The notes under the pieces: generated by a model | What the model was told of the DNA's origin: nothing | Databases searched by the model: none | Seen by the model: the letters and a program-made list of their open reading frames with translations, nothing else | Program-made: the position numbers and the translations under genes | Assembly (NCBI RefSeq): GCF_024166365.1 | Contig: NC_064819.1 | Coordinates: 111,272,293-111,336,292 of the forward strand | Direction of reading: 5' to 3' | Length of the DNA: 64,000 nt | From: Elephas maximus indicus | Taxonomy: Eukaryota; Chordata; Mammalia; Proboscidea; Elephantidae | Part shown: piece by piece, positions 21,256 through 33,297 of the stretch | Numbering within the stretch: position 1 is the first letter of the stretch | Layout of the letters: each line of letters starts with the position of its first letter

Positions 21256-21879
21256 AATGGTTTACTCATTGTTCATCATTTAGTGGAAGGTGAAGAAAGC
21301 CATACTCTTCTGAGGCTAGCCCAAAAGGCCCTGCCAACAGTGGAAGGGAAACCAATTAAACCAACAACAGAACGACTATAAACGAGCACCCATATTTGCT
21401 GTTAATATTTTTCAGGCTTTGAAAACTTTGTTTTGCTGAACTGAGAAGCCAGAAAAGCAAACTGAAGTGAGCTTGGATTAGGGAGCACAGTTCTCATTTA
21501 AGCAGAATTTACTTTATTCTACTTAAGTCAGTAGCTCAACAGGCTCCAACCACACCTGCCAGCGGTCAGCCCTTCACACAGGCTATGGCAACCATATGCT
21601 AGGCCTCTGATAAGAGAACCAACAAGAAAGAAGCTGCTCCACTAAAATCAACTCTCCAACACTCATGCATACTGAACCTCTGAGATTCCCACCCACCCAT
21701 CCTCAACCCCCATAAAGAAGGCTTAATCTCCTGAAGCAACTGTTAGGCGCAAATATTCCCAGAGTGGGGTTAACTCTGAAAGGCACTAACACCAGTCAGC
21801 CCTTAACTTCACCTGTTTACAAGCTGGGCAGAGGGCAAACCTGCATTCTCATGCATTACTTGTGAGGGTGCTCACTGGT
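21256..21879. other. Non-coding, unrecognised
   Basis: No gene or clear repeat. Confidence 0.5.
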
Positions 21880-24366
21880 ACAATTTGCTCAAGAAACAAA
21901 AGCAATTCAATATGTAGAACGAGACTTAACAAGGTCCATCCATTTGGGTTGATAATTCCACTCCTAGCAATCTAGCCTAAGAAAATAATCCAAAACACAT
22001 CTTTTACAATATACTCAAAGATGTTCATCACAGCATTATTTATGATATTTTGAATGATTTGGGACCCATCTAAATCTCCAACAATAGAGGAGAAGGTAAA
22101 TAAATTACAGTGAAATTATACACACAAATACCACACAGCTACTAAAAATAACGTTCTTGAAGAATGTCTGCCTTACCTGAAGAGTTATCTAAAATGTTTG
22201 GTGAAATGCACAGAATACGAAATTCTATACACAATATGATCTCAACCCCATAAAAATATGCATCTGAAAAATGATTGAAAGGAAATACACTGAAATGTTA
22301 ATAGTAACATCAGACAATACAGGCTTTAAATAAAAAAGTGTCACAATAAACAAAGAAGGCCATTATATATTGATAAAAGGGTCAATTCATCACGAAGATA
22401 TAGCAATTATAAACACATACACACCAAACAACAGAGACCCCAAATATATGACACAAATATTGATAGAGTTGAAGGGAGAAATAATCACTGGAAATTTGAA
22501 TATCTCACCTTCAATAATGGATAGAGCATCCAGACAGAAGCTCAGTAAGGAAATAAAGGGCTTAAACAACACTACAAACCAACTAAAAGACATACAGAAC
22601 ACTCCACCCAACGACAGCAAAATATACTTTCTTCTCCAGTGCACACGGAACACTCTCCAGGAAAGATCATATACTAGGCCGCAGAACAAGTCTCAGTAAA
22701 TTTTTAAAAAGTTGAAATTATAGGAAAAAAATATTTAAAAACTTCTCTGACCACAATGGAATGAAACTAGAAATCAGTAACAGAAGGAAAACTGTAAAAT
22801 TCACAAGTACACCACGGTTAAACATACTCTTACACAACCAATGGGTCAAAGAAGAAATCACAAGGGAAATCAGAAAATACTTAAAGGCAAATGAAAACGG
22901 AAACAGGGTATACCAAAATGATGGAATGTTACGAAAGCAATGCTCAGAGGAAAATGTAGAGCAGTAATCATCTACATTCAAAAAAGAAGAAAAATCTAAC
23001 CTAATTTTATATGTTAAGAAACTACAAAAAGAAGAGCAAACTAAATGCAAAGCCAGCAGAGGGAATAAAATAGAGTGGAGATAAATGAAATAAAAAATAG
23101 CAAAATAACAGAAAGAATCAATGAAATTAAAACTTGGTTCTTTGAAACTATTAAAAAAAAAACAACTGAAAAACATTTAGCTATACTGACCAAAAAAACA
23201 GGAGATGCAAATAACTAAAATAAGAAATGAAAATGGGGACATTACTATCAATGTTACATAAAACAAAAAGGATTATAAATCAATAGTAGGAACAACTGTA
23301 CCCCCAATAAATTAGATAACCTAACTAAAATGGAAAACGTCCTAAAAAACACAAATTACCAAACCCGACTTAAGAAAAAATAGAAAATCTGAATATAATT
23401 ATTAAAGAGATTGAATCAGTAATGAAAAAATAACCTCCTAGCAAAGAAAAGTCCAGTGAATTCTATATAACATTTAAAGAAGAATTAATACTAATCCTTT
23501 TCGAACTTTTCCAAAAAATAAAACAGGAGAGAACACTTTCTAACTCATTTTATAAGGCCAGCATTACCCTGACACCAAGGCCAACAAAGATAACACAGGA
23601 ATGAAAACTACAGAACAATATCCCCTGTATATATAGATACAAAAATCTTCAACAAAATACTAGCAAATCAAACTGAATAGCATAATAAAAGGATCATACA
23701 CCATGATAAGTGAGATTTATCCCAGGAATGCAAGGATAGATATACATAAGAAAATCAATCAATATAAAACAGGTCACCTTGAAAACAGGTACTCGAACAA
23801 ATACGTGAACACTCATGTTTATAGCAGCACTATTCCCGATAGCCGAAAGCTAGGAAAAAAAACAAATGTTCATCAAAAAATGAATGCATAAACAAATTGT
23901 GATATATCCAAACAATGGAATACTATTCAGCCATAAAGAGGAATGTAGTACGAATACACGTTACAATGTGGATGAATCTGGAAAAGATGACACTTGTGAA
24001 AGAAGCCAGACACAAAAGGTCACATATTGTATTTGAAATGTTCAGAACAGGTAAGTCCATAGATACAGAGCACAGCTGGTGGCTCCCAGGCCTGGGGAGA
24101 GGGGGAGATGGGGTTAACCTCCTTACAGATACAGGGCTTCCTTTGGGCTCATGAAAATATTTTGGAACCCTAATGTGGTTGTACAGCACTGTGAATGTAC
24201 TAAATGCCACTGGACTGTCCACTTTTAAATGGTTAATCTTACATTATATGAATTTCACCTCAATAAAAAATATATCAATGGTAATTATCGTTTTCTGGCA
24301 GTAAAATGTGTGACTTTATTTTTTATGATTTTCTGTGTTTTCTAACATTTGAATAGAAAGAACACA
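21880..24366 (+). mobile_element. Ancient L1 3' end, split by a younger L1
   Basis: 21880-22330 resembles the end of L1 ORF2 and 3' UTR (TTCATCACAGCATTATTTAT, then AAATTACAGTGAAATTATAC). It resumes at about 24283-24366 (GGTAATTATCGTTTTCTGGC, TTTTCTGTGTTTTCTAACAT), the expected continuation of the same old L1 3' UTR. The 1.95 kb between belongs to a different L1. All coding is decayed. Confidence 0.65.
22338..24282 (+). mobile_element. Internally deleted L1 nested in older L1
   Basis: Starts inside the ORF2 endonuclease (GGCCATTATATATTGATAAA), runs to the region before the RT core, then jumps near 23790 from the CCAGGAATGCAAGGATAGAT block straight to the C-terminal ORF2 end. About 2 kb of RT coding is missing. 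It ends in a 3' UTR with CACCTCAATAAAAAATAT. Frames such as 22370-22699 and 22761-22967 are remnants with multiple stops. Confidence 0.75.
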
Positions 24367-24756
24367 TGTTCAGGAAAAATAAGCCATTGAAAAATCAAAG
24401 CCAAGGGTCCCACGCTTTCCTGATGAATGGACAGACCTAAGCAGACACTGAGACATATTCTGAGTATCTTGAGCAGACACCATGTCCTGCCTGTCATTCA
24501 TCTGTGATATAAACCTAGTTAATGACTTCTCCCTTCTTGCGCTTTGCTTGGTGCCTGTCCCTTCCTCAACCTTGGTTCTGGCTTCTCTGTTTATATGGAA
24601 ATACCTCTCCAGCACTTACCTAGTCCCTGCAAGCCACGCTCTCCATCCTCCTTCACCAGCAGACCTCTTTCCATGGTCTGGCCCATTCTTTGTATTGACA
24701 ACCAATAAGTTACCCTTGAAAGAGATAGCATGCTAAAACAATCTACCAAAGAATAA
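24367..24756. other. Non-coding, unrecognised
   Basis: No gene seen. Confidence 0.45.
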
Positions 24757-24884
24757 AACAAGTTGCCATAGTTGACTCCAACTCATGGCAACCCCATGTA
24801 TGTCCGAGTAGAACTGTGCTTCATAGGGTTTTCAATACCTTTTTTTTTTTTTGTAAGTAGATTACCAGACCTTTCTTCCACCAA
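24757..24884 (-). mobile_element. AfroSINE, head-truncated
   Basis: Antisense copy retaining tail and middle (AAGTTGCCATAGTTGACTCC, GTAAGTAGATTACCAGACC) with a T-run expansion at 24841-24853. The tRNA-derived head is missing. Confidence 0.85.
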
Positions 24885-25084
24885 AGAATAGGGCAAGAAA
24901 AGTTTTCTTAATGTAGTAAACAGATAATTAATACCACCAATAACACAAGGTACAGAGGGCCTCCCTCTTCTCACAGACGTGGTGCTACCCCAGGCCCAAC
25001 TATAAGCGATCTTTTCGGCAGTTCCTACTGTGACACTGACCATCACATCTGTGCAGAGCATTACATTTTTCATCAGTCACAAAC
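24885..25084. other. Non-coding, unrecognised
   Basis: No gene seen. Confidence 0.4.
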
Positions 25085-25345
25085 TTCAGAGCATTTCGCC
25101 CCCACAACTCTGTAAGTTGGGCAGAACAAGTATTATTTTCCTATTTGTACAGATAAGAAAATGACAACTCAGAGACCAACACTGAATGGCTTATTCCCCC
25201 TGAGCTGTGAGGAGTGCCCATCTGTACATAGTGATGATAATACCCATCTCATGGAGTGGCTTTAAGGATTAAATGAGATAATGTATGTAACATGCTGAGC
25301 ACAGTGTCTGGAATAGGGGCAGCATTCAACAAATGCCAGCTTCTA
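25085..25345 (+). mobile_element. MIR-derived sequence (antisense piece then sense piece)
   Basis: 25085-25180 resembles an antisense MIR (TACAGATAAGAAAATGACAA). 25205-25345 is a sense MIR 3' half (GATAATACCCATCTCATGGA, TTAAGGATTAAATGAGATAA, TGAGCACAGTGTCTGGAATA). A further antisense-like piece lies at 25365-25420 (AGGTCACATAGCTGGGAAGT). Confidence 0.65.
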
Positions 25346-26648
25346 CAACTATTAGATCAACAGGAAGCTCAAGGTCACATAGCTGGGAAGTGACAACACC
25401 AAGGTTGGAATCCAGGCCTTTTCATGCCAACTCCAGGCTTGTATGCTTTACTCCAGCTCTGGGCCCAACACTGTGAGTCCAGACAGTAAAAGAAGAATAA
25501 AGCATGGTCCATGACCTTGAAGAACTTACACAATTTTGTAGCAGGCATGTCTCATTCACATGAAACAATGAAGCAGTTATTCCCACAAAAGAACTAAAGC
25601 AACAGTAAAAAAATAAATAAATAAAACAAAACCAGCATTGTCCTCTTTCAAACAACTACCTGTACTGAATCCAATGGACAACAGCAACTAGAGAGGTTAG
25701 ATACGAAGCTTAGAGGGCAATAAATTCAAGTTAACAGGGAAGAACAATTTGGCAGGGGAGGATGAGAACGGTTGCACAACTCGAAGAACATAATTGATGT
25801 CAGTGAACCACACATGTAGTAAATGTTGAATTGGTGTACGTCCTGCTGTGTATATTTTCGACAACAACAAACAAATTATTTTTAAAAGCAAGGATGCAGC
25901 CCTAAAAGTATACAATTCTTTTGTCCAGCAGCTACTGCTAAAATGTCTTTTTATGCATACGTTCCAAAGCTGCCAATCCCCATGTTTTATTCCCCGGTCA
26001 AGGCGAGGTGGACATGAGGAGATAGGTTTTTAAAACTAAGTCCCTTTCAATCCCTACTACAGAAAATATTTTCTATGGGCATCCTGAACTGCAGGAAGTT
26101 TGAGTTAGTTTCGGAAACTTGTCTTTAAATTCTAGTAGAATAGGGCCACTCACAGTCACACATTTGATTATTTTTAAAAGTACTGAAAAGTAGCTTCTGT
26201 TGAGTTTAAAGCTCCTATCTTTTAAAAAAAATCCTCAGCTAGATTAATTAATTTTAACGTATAACATATGACATCTGGCAGTTAGTAACAGAGGTGAAAA
26301 GACAATGAACATTTATAGGCAAAGGCAGAAAGCTCTTCATGAAGACAGATGCATAAGTGTGCACAGATACACACAGAACAGGACACTGTTCCTTCTGTAT
26401 ATTCTATGCCACAAAATTGGTGCCAGGATCAACCACCCCAGGTAATACTTCTTTTGAACAGCAATCCTGGCCTGTTTATAAGCTGCAAAAAGAAGAGTTC
26501 AAAACTCTGTGTTGTGCAGTGTTGAAGCTTCATTTATACCTAAGAGGGTATTTGATTAATAAATTCTTGAGAGATTCATATTTTGAAAAGTACTTAACGT
26601 GCCATGTTTTTGTATTCCCAATATATATTTCTTGGTTGAGAGACAGAT
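25346..26648. other. Non-coding, mostly unrecognised
   Basis: No gene. Short A-rich (AAATA)n-like tract near 25605-25628. No motif-bearing frames on either strand. Confidence 0.5.
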
Positions 26649-27268
26649 GTTGTTGTTGTTAGGTGTTGTTGAGTCAGTTCTAACTCATAGTGACCCTATG
26701 CACAACAGAACGAAGCATTGTCCGGTCCTGCTCCATCCTCACAATCATTGTTATGTTTGAGCCCATTGTTGCAACCACGACGTCAATCTATCTCATTGAC
26801 GGTCGTCTTCTTTTTTGCTGACCCTCTACTTTACCAAGCATGATGTCCTTCTCCAGAGACCGGTCCCTCCGGATAACACATTCAAAGAATTTAAGAAAAA
26901 GTCTTGCCATCCTCACTTCTAAGGAGCATTCTGGTTGTACTTCTTCCAAAACAGATTGGTTCATTCTTCTGGCAGTCCAAGGTATATTCAATATTCTTCA
27001 CTAACATCATAATTCAAATGCATCAATTCTTCCCTGGTCTTCCTTATTCATTGTCCAGCTTTTGCAAGCGTCTGAGGCAACTGAAAACACAATGGCTTGG
27101 GTAAGACACACCTTAGTCCTTAAAGTGACATCTCTGCTTTTTAACACTTTAAAGAGGTCTTTTGCGGCAGATTTACCCGATGCAATATGTCACTTGATTT
27201 CTTGACTGCTGCTTCCATGGGCATTGACTGTGGAGCCAAGTAAGATGAAATCCCTGACAACTTCATTC
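26649..27268 (-). mobile_element. RTE LINE 3' fragment
   Basis: Antisense RTE from the GTTGTTGTTGTTAGG tail through the C-terminal coding region to about the CCCTGACAACTTCATTC block. Collinear with 36877-37480 and, inverted, with 19590-20210. The remnant frame at 26788-26991 is the WTARR-type C-terminal segment and is broken upstream and downstream. Confidence 0.88.
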
Positions 27269-27999
27269 TAGATAGATAATGTCCAACTAATGAGTGGTGC
27301 TTACCGAACTATGATGTAGGAGAAATTTGTCTTCAGAAACACTCTATCTTCCCTTTCTGCAAGTCTGTGACCCTGGGGGCAGGGGTTGAAGATACCCATT
27401 TACTGAGCACCTTCAATGAGGCAGAACTGTGCAATGCCTGATTTATGTTATATGTTTCAATTCCCACAAGGTTATAATGTGTATTAATCTCCCATTTTGA
27501 AGAGGACACTAAGTCCCATAGTGACTATGGTGTATTCCCACATTTCAGTGCCTATCCAGGGTTTTCTTTCCTGAAATGGGTTCCCCTACATCAGGCACCC
27601 CCAATAGATACTAGTTCATATCAAGCTGTTAAGGATAGGCCACTGCTTGAGTTAATCCTTTTAGAAGTATTCCTATTCTAAAAGTGGGCAGGCAGGCACA
27701 TCAGTAACCCACATCAGTAGTAGAACAGAGATAGGACAGCAGGGCATCAGAATGCCAGGGTTCCTCAGGCCACCTAGTCAACCTCCTCCCCCATCAATAT
27801 ACAGATTAAAAATAACTAAAACCCAGACAGGGGACGTGACTTTGCAAAGATCACACAGCAAATAAGGTACAAAGCCCTGATGAGAGCCAGGACTCCTGAC
27901 TCTCAGTTACTACCCACTCTTGTATGGCATTACCCGCAAATATTCAAGCAAAGGGTAAAAAGCACACACAGTGATTATTTAAATGTTATTAATTCACAT
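27269..27999. other. Non-coding with decayed MIR-like pieces
   Basis: No gene. Antisense MIR-like tracts near 27395-27510 and 27830-27930 (AAAGATCACACAGCAAATAA). Confidence 0.45.
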
Positions 28000-28258
28000 G
28001 AGTGATTTAGAGTACAGGTCAGACTGCATGGACTCGAACCCTGGGTGTACCTCTAACTGTGTGCCAGAGACAAGGTACACTCTCTTTGCCTTCATTTTCT
28101 TGCCAACTATGTAAGAGTAACAACAGTGCCTGCCTCATAAATTATCATGAGGATCAAATGTGATAATCCATGTGGAGCTCTGAATTCTTTGTGTCTAGCA
28201 CACAGTAAGCACTCAATAAATGTTAGACATTATTCATCGTAATTATTATTATTACTAC
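28000..28258 (+). mobile_element. MIR SINE, near full length
   Basis: Sense MIR with head-side GGACTCGAACCCTGGGTG, core CTAACTGTGTGCCAGAGAC, TGCCTGCCTCATAAATTATC and the terminal AGTAAGCACTCAATAAATGT. Confidence 0.85.
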
Positions 28259-28579
28259 TACTAAGCAGTTCCAGTAACTGAGAGTTAATACTTTGGCTTT
28301 TGGGGTTGAAAGTAGAAACAATTTTTTGCTATCAAAATCACCTTCTTCTCAAAACGCAATCCTGCACAGTCTCAGGAATGAAGTGAGCAAGGGCAGCAGA
28401 AGGATAACATCAGGAATGAACCTACCTTTGAAAATAAAAGTGCCCACTGAGCATTTTCATTTGGATATTCAAAACAAAACTCCTCATCTTGCTCAAACCA
28501 TGCCCCTTCTCATTTACTCCCTAACTCACTTAAAAGCCTGCCATCCATCTAGATAATCTAAGCCCTCATTTCCATACTC
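28259..28579. other. Non-coding, unrecognised
   Basis: No gene seen; the 87-codon frame here has no motif. Confidence 0.45.
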
Positions 28580-29224
28580 CACCCACTTGGTGACCAAGTG
28601 CCATTGATTCTCCCTTTGAAATAACTCTCCAGTAGCTCTCTCCCCGCTTTCCTTCCTCAGGCACACTTCATGTTCTGCCTCTACTACTCTAAGAGTCTAA
28701 AATCTGAGCTCATTCCTCATTAACACCAACCTCCCTACCACCTCCAAATTCACCTTTATGAACCACAAACTAGATTAAATCCTTTCTCCCATAAAGGCTG
28801 CATGATTTCTTCTCTTCAGCTCATTGAAGCCTCCCGAAACTCTCCTGTCACCGCCCCCCACCCCCAACCTCAGGACACCTAGATTTCTTTGAATATGACC
28901 CTTCTGCAGTATGCTTCTGCTGTTCCTTCCACATGGAATGCCTAATCCCCTTCTCTAGAGAACTATTCTGCCTCCTGAGGTCCAGTCTGCTCATGAACTC
29001 CTCTGCAAACCCTTCCAGATTCCCTCCACCTTCCCCCCACTTGTTTCTATCCCCGTGAAACACTCATCACCCTGAATCATTATCATTTCTTTTCTCATGC
29101 TTCTTTTCTGCTAGTTTGAGTTCTGAGAGGCATCAGCCCCACTCTTTTAGCCTCTGGTACGGGGCCTGCCTAGCACACAGTAGTGGCTTAATACATACCT
29201 GTTGAATAAACTAATGAGTGGATG
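28580..29224 (+). mobile_element. L2 LINE 3' region
   Basis: Typical order of the L2 end: TTCTGCTGTTCCTTCCACAT, GGAATGCCTAATCCCCTTC, CTCCTCTGCAAACCCTTCCA, CCTGCCTAGCACACAGTAG and CTGTTGAATAAACTAATGAG. The first 250 bp are less certain. Confidence 0.7.
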
Positions 29225-30239
29225 GCATGGAAAATAAAAGGAATAGGAAAATCAGACCTCAGTGAATGTCAAAGTTGGTCTAAATGAAGAGAAAGCTAAT
29301 TTCGGCAATACATATGACCATCTACATATGGCTATCTACAAATGATTATGCAAGCAGTTTTCAAATGAGTGAGATGAGTACTTGTAAATGACAAAGTTCT
29401 CAAGTTCCCACTTATGTCTGTTAAACATTCGTCACTGGAGAGAGAACCACATCCTCCCAGATTTCAGATGCATTCTGCAGGACCTGCACACACAAAGCGT
29501 TTTGAGTGTTCTTGGAATCCTGTAGCTTTAGTTGAGGACACTTTTCCCTGACAAACTGCTATGGACTGGATCTGGGCAGTAAAAAAGGGCAGTAGATGCT
29601 CAATAAATGCCGATCTGATTTGCAGTGGATTTGAAAGCAAAGTGCAACTCACATTTCAGACTAATTGAACTCAGTGACTGATCCTACTTATCTAAGAACT
29701 CTAAGGCTAAAGAAAATCAATGAGTAGACTCTGAAAAGCAGCCAAATGTCTAAGCCTTTGCCTTGATCCAGCCATGCTGATCTGCTTCTTGATCCTTTCC
29801 AGTTTCTGTGCACTTCCAACTTCATGGTGCCCCCAGAATGGAGAAGGCCTGTCAGCAAGCAGTGCCCTACGTTTTGTGTCTTGACCTTGATGTAAAGGAG
29901 AAGGGTGGAGGCGTGAAAGTTGAGTCGCACTATCCAGAACGTCCAATTTTTCCTAAAGCATCCCCTCTCTGGGATGATTTATGTCGGATTCTGGCTGAAA
30001 TGAGGGAGAAGGGTGGGCTGGAATGCTTTAACATCCTTTTATCTCCAACTGTATGTTTAAAAGGAGCCCCAGAAACTTTCCTTCTTACTTAAAGGAGACT
30101 TAGCAAAGAAAAGGATGTCTTCACAGACTACGCTTTAGACGTCCATTTAACACCTTTATCTCAATGTAAAGATTCAAAACATGTACTCTACATAAATCAT
30201 TTTGGGATAAGAAGGCAGTAGCGCCTTGGAGAACAAATC
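29225..30239. other. Non-coding upstream of CpG island, unrecognised
   Basis: No gene identified. The plus-strand frame 29808-30092 (94 codons) was examined and shows no recognisable domain or flanking splice signals that I can defend. Confidence 0.5.
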
Positions 30240-31011
30240 GTTAACTAAAAGTCAAGCCGAGGCGCCCTGGAAACCAGTGAGACTGGGAGGCAGCCTCGGG
30301 ATAGGCGGCTACGATTTGCCTGCTCCCTCCCGCGACTTCTAGGGCGAAGCATCCCACAGGCAGGACGAACCCTACACACCGCGCTCCCGTCCATTTCACT
30401 TTTCAAACTTGAAGTTATTTTTAGATGACCCAAGCCCGCTAATCCCTGGCAGGACAATTCCCAGCCCGCTGTGCCTGAAAGCGCTTACCCCCTTCCCCAG
30501 CACTTTCCCCTAAGCACTGGGAAAGCACCTTTTTTCCTGTTTCTGGTTTCTCCCCGCGTCCAGTGCACCTCCCCTAACCCCTCTTCAAGTCTCCGTCCTG
30601 AGAATCACACCGCGTCATTCTCGCTCCTCCACTTATACACCTGCTGCTACTGGGAAGCTGAACCCTTCCGCCACTCCGAATGTGGCCAGGGGCTCCTTCA
30701 GACCCGCGCCCTCTAGATGGGCGGGTCAAGGGAGACCTCCGTCCTCACTGTCCTCTCGGGAACTGACAACTTGACCAAGAAGACCCCCCTTCTCCCCCTA
30801 CCCAGCCCCCAAACACGGCCGCGCTCTCCAGCCCCCTGCCGCTGTCCCCCGGCACCGCCAGGGCGCCGCCCGCAGCCGGGGCGGGACAGGGTGCAGGGGC
30901 CGGCCGGGCTGGCGCGGTTACATAACCGACCTGCTGGGCGTCCGTGATGCGCCGGCGGAGGCGGTGGCTCGGGCGGTCCGCGGGGGCTGGCGACTGCGGG
31001 CGCGGCGCTGC

Positions 31012-31023
31012 CTGCTCACCTGC
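31012..31023 (-). other. Candidate splice donor of a leftward first exon
   Basis: The minus strand reads GGCAG|GTGAGCAGG with the exon ending at 31020, a near-ideal mammalian 5' splice site. With a CpG island and an inverted CCAAT box upstream, a non-coding first exon from about 31.2 kb to 31020 is plausible. Inference only; no acceptor or coding exon was recognised. Confidence 0.4.
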
Positions 31024-31257
31024 CCGCCGGTGCGAGCGCGCGTGGGGGCGGGCGCGGTGCCGTGCGCTGCGCGCCCCGCCTCCCGGTCTCCCGGTCCGCC
31101 GGTCCGTGGGTCTAAGGCTTCTGCTGCCCGCTCCTCCCCGCAACCTCGGCCGCCGTCACCCGGGACAAAGCGGCTCCGGGGAGGGGCCGAGCCAGCGGCT
31201 CTCACAGGAGCTAGCGGAGATGGGCGCGCCCCCAGCTCCGACTCATCGGGCCAACCT

Positions 31258-31265
31258 CCAATCAG
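31258..31265 (-). promoter_or_regulatory. CCAAT box (NF-Y type)
   Basis: CCAATCAG on the plus strand (CTGATTGG on the minus strand), the extended NF-Y motif, at the island edge. Its place upstream of the proposed minus-strand exon fits a core promoter spacing of tens of bases to the transcription start. Confidence 0.5.
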
Positions 31266-31290
31266 ACCCCAGGAAAGCAAAAGCCCCTGT

Positions 31291-32392
31291 CTGGCCTCCT
31301 CTCATCCCCTCCCCCCTGACCCAACGCCCTTCCGGGTCCCCGACCCACTCCCCTCCCGACTCCCACCGTGCTTTCAGCCCCACAACCCCTCCTTTCTACT
31401 CCAGGTGCCAGGGAGGGGGCTAGGATCCTCTGGGACCCGACCGAGGAGGCAGGGGTTGGGGCTTCAGCAAAGAGAGGGCTCCTTGGGGTCACGCCCGGGT
31501 TAGGGGCCTCCTTGAGGGTCGGGGTGGGGAGGGGCTGATTCTGAAGCTAAGGTTGACTGGACACTGATAGCAAAGAACAAACGGACAGAGAGCCAAACTG
31601 AGGGTGAGGGTGCTGGGAGAGAGAATCTTCTTACAAGGTGACTGAGCCACCCAACTCGGGCTAACTGAGAGGTCGGGAAGCCTCTGGTGGGTCCTCCTGG
31701 GAGTCTGCGCGGGCTGTGCTCTGGCGCCCTCTGGCGGAAGCCCGGCTCCCAGCCCTGCCCACGCGGCTGAAGGTGCCCTGCGCGCGCTTCACAGACTCTC
31801 CGGGATTTGCAGCCACCAGACTTGGGGACAGTCGGGCTCGGGCTTCAAGGACTCCTATTGTGTCATAGCCCGTGACACAAGAAGTGGGAGGCTGATATCT
31901 CACAGCAAACGGCTGAAGGTGAAACAGAATCCAGGTCTGTTACTAAACAAAGTTAACCCCGGTGGAAGTCTCTGCTTCAGAAAATAAAGCGGTTCAGAGC
32001 GGGAGGATGCATGTGCCTTAGGGGTGGCACAGATATGGACGGGGCTGAGATGTGTGAGGGCAAGAGAATGTCAGGAATGCAGAAGATCATAATAGGGAAA
32101 GTGGGGGGAATGGAAAGAAGAAGGGGGGGCAGGTGCAAACCCAACCTGAGTGTGGAAATGAATCAACAGATTTAAATAATTTTTGTGTTGTCACTTTTCT
32201 AATTGCAACATAAATAGACTTTTTCCTTTTTATCACTTTTGGGTTTCCTAACAGTGTTAAAATTGCCTTGAAATAATCCATACGCCACATTGCTTTTTCC
32301 AAGGTTGACATATTTTTGTTTGCTTTAACAGAAAAAAAAAAGTTTTTTTCTTTTTTTTTAACAGAAGAGGTAGAGCTTCGCACTTCTTTCTG
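31291..32392. other. Non-coding flank of CpG island
   Basis: No gene recognised. Moderately GC-rich to about 31830, then AT-rich. A/T homopolymers near 32330-32360. Confidence 0.5.
31723..31737 (-). promoter_or_regulatory. CTCF-like motif
   Basis: The minus strand reads CCGCCAGAGGGCGCC. That matches 13 of 14 positions of the degenerate CTCF core CCASYAGRKGGCRS as I recall it. It lies about 450 bp outside the CpG island on the presumed upstream side. Confidence 0.5.
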
Positions 32393-32577
32393 TTGTGCTC
32401 CATCTAGTTGATTCCAACTCATAGTGACCCCATGTTACAAACAGCCCCATAGGGTTTCCTAAGCTGTAATCTTTACTGGAGCAAATTGCCAGGTCTTTTC
32501 TCCTTTGGAGCTGCTGGTGAGTTCAAACTGCCGACTTTTCAGTTAGCAGCCCAGCACTTAACCACTGAGCCACTTCT
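32393..32577 (-). mobile_element. AfroSINE, long subtype
   Basis: Antisense copy: CATCTAGTTGATTCCAACTC tail, AAGCTGTAATCTTTACTGG internal block, head complement AACCACTGAGCCACTT. Confidence 0.88.
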
Positions 32578-32754
32578 ACTGAATACATAAATGTGTAAAT
32601 ATTCATTGATTTAGATGAATCATGTTTTTGAATAGAATTATTGAAAGCACGTCCTTATTAAACTTGCCTCTGTAGAATTTTCTCTAGGTTCTCGCTTACT
32701 TTTTGAAACCAAAGATGCCAAGACCAATTTCTCTTCCAGTTGGTTGTCTTTCAA

Positions 32755-32895
32755 ATATGTGAAGATGGCCTTCATGTCTTACCCACTCCCAGCCCCCTTT
32801 ACCAGGTTAAACATTCTCGGTTCCTTAAACAAAATCCTACTTGGAGTAGCTCCTAGACTTCACCATCCTGGTGGTTTTTATCTCCATAGAATCTA
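32755..32895 (-). mobile_element. L3/CR1-clade LINE fragment
   Basis: Blocks CCAGGTTAAACATTCTCGGT and CTTCACCATCCTGGTGG match the order of antisense CR1-type LINEs (L3 in mammals) as I recall them. Short and ancient. Confidence 0.5.
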
Positions 32896-32989
32896 TTTTT
32901 GTAAGTATAGTTTTACAAATAAAATTTTCTGGTTATGGAAGTAATATGTTCATTGTAAAAATTTTGAAAAGTAGAAAAAGGCAGTATTT

Positions 32990-33075
32990 AATGGGAGGAG
33001 TAAATGAGTTAATACATGTAAAGCACCTGGCACAATGCTTGGCATATATAGTACCAGTTGCCAGTTACACATCAT
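32990..33075 (+). mobile_element. MIR 3' fragment
   Basis: AAATGAGTTAATACATGTAA followed by AGCACCTGGCACAATGCTTG is the sense MIR 3' half. Confidence 0.75.
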
Positions 33076-33297
33076 GAATGTATACTTATTTTGACATTTT
33101 AAGGGATTATAGTAAGTATTAAAATTACTTTTCGATTATTTTGATACCAGATTACTCCTTTGTTGCTGCTGCTGTTGTTATTTGTGTCACTTTGCTGAGA
33201 CTGGCTGCCAAGGCAACAAGACTTTATATGGGTTACATATATCTATAGTTATCTATAGATAGTTTTTTTTTTAATGAAATTGAATTATTATATGCAT

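Larger units (their letters stand above)
30700..31290. promoter_or_regulatory. CpG island, probable housekeeping-type promoter
   Basis: Sharply GC-rich and CpG-dense in an AT-rich window, with GGGGCGGG and GGGCGG Sp1-like boxes (about 30878-30884 and 30970-30977) and GCGCTGCGCG near 31066. GC content stays raised from about 30240 to 31830. There is no TATA box. Islands like this usually mark promoters. Direction is inferred as minus from the splice-donor match at 31020 and the CCAAT box at 31258-31265. Long GC-rich open frames on both strands (up to 179 codons) lack ATG starts or recognisable motifs and are what high GC produces by chance. The gene cannot be named. Confidence 0.75.

Noticed and set aside
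29808..30092. Possible exon (94 codons, plus strand) upstream of the CpG island
   Set aside because: No recognisable domain, no convincing splice acceptor-donor pair, and no supporting open frame nearby.
30944..31503. Long GC-rich open frames (159 and 179 codons) on the plus strand of the CpG island, and 120-132 codons on the minus strand
   Set aside because: They begin at non-ATG codons, are proline/arginine/glycine/alanine-rich as expected from GC-rich DNA, overlap on several frames and strands, and show no domain. Best read as a non-coding exon and promoter.
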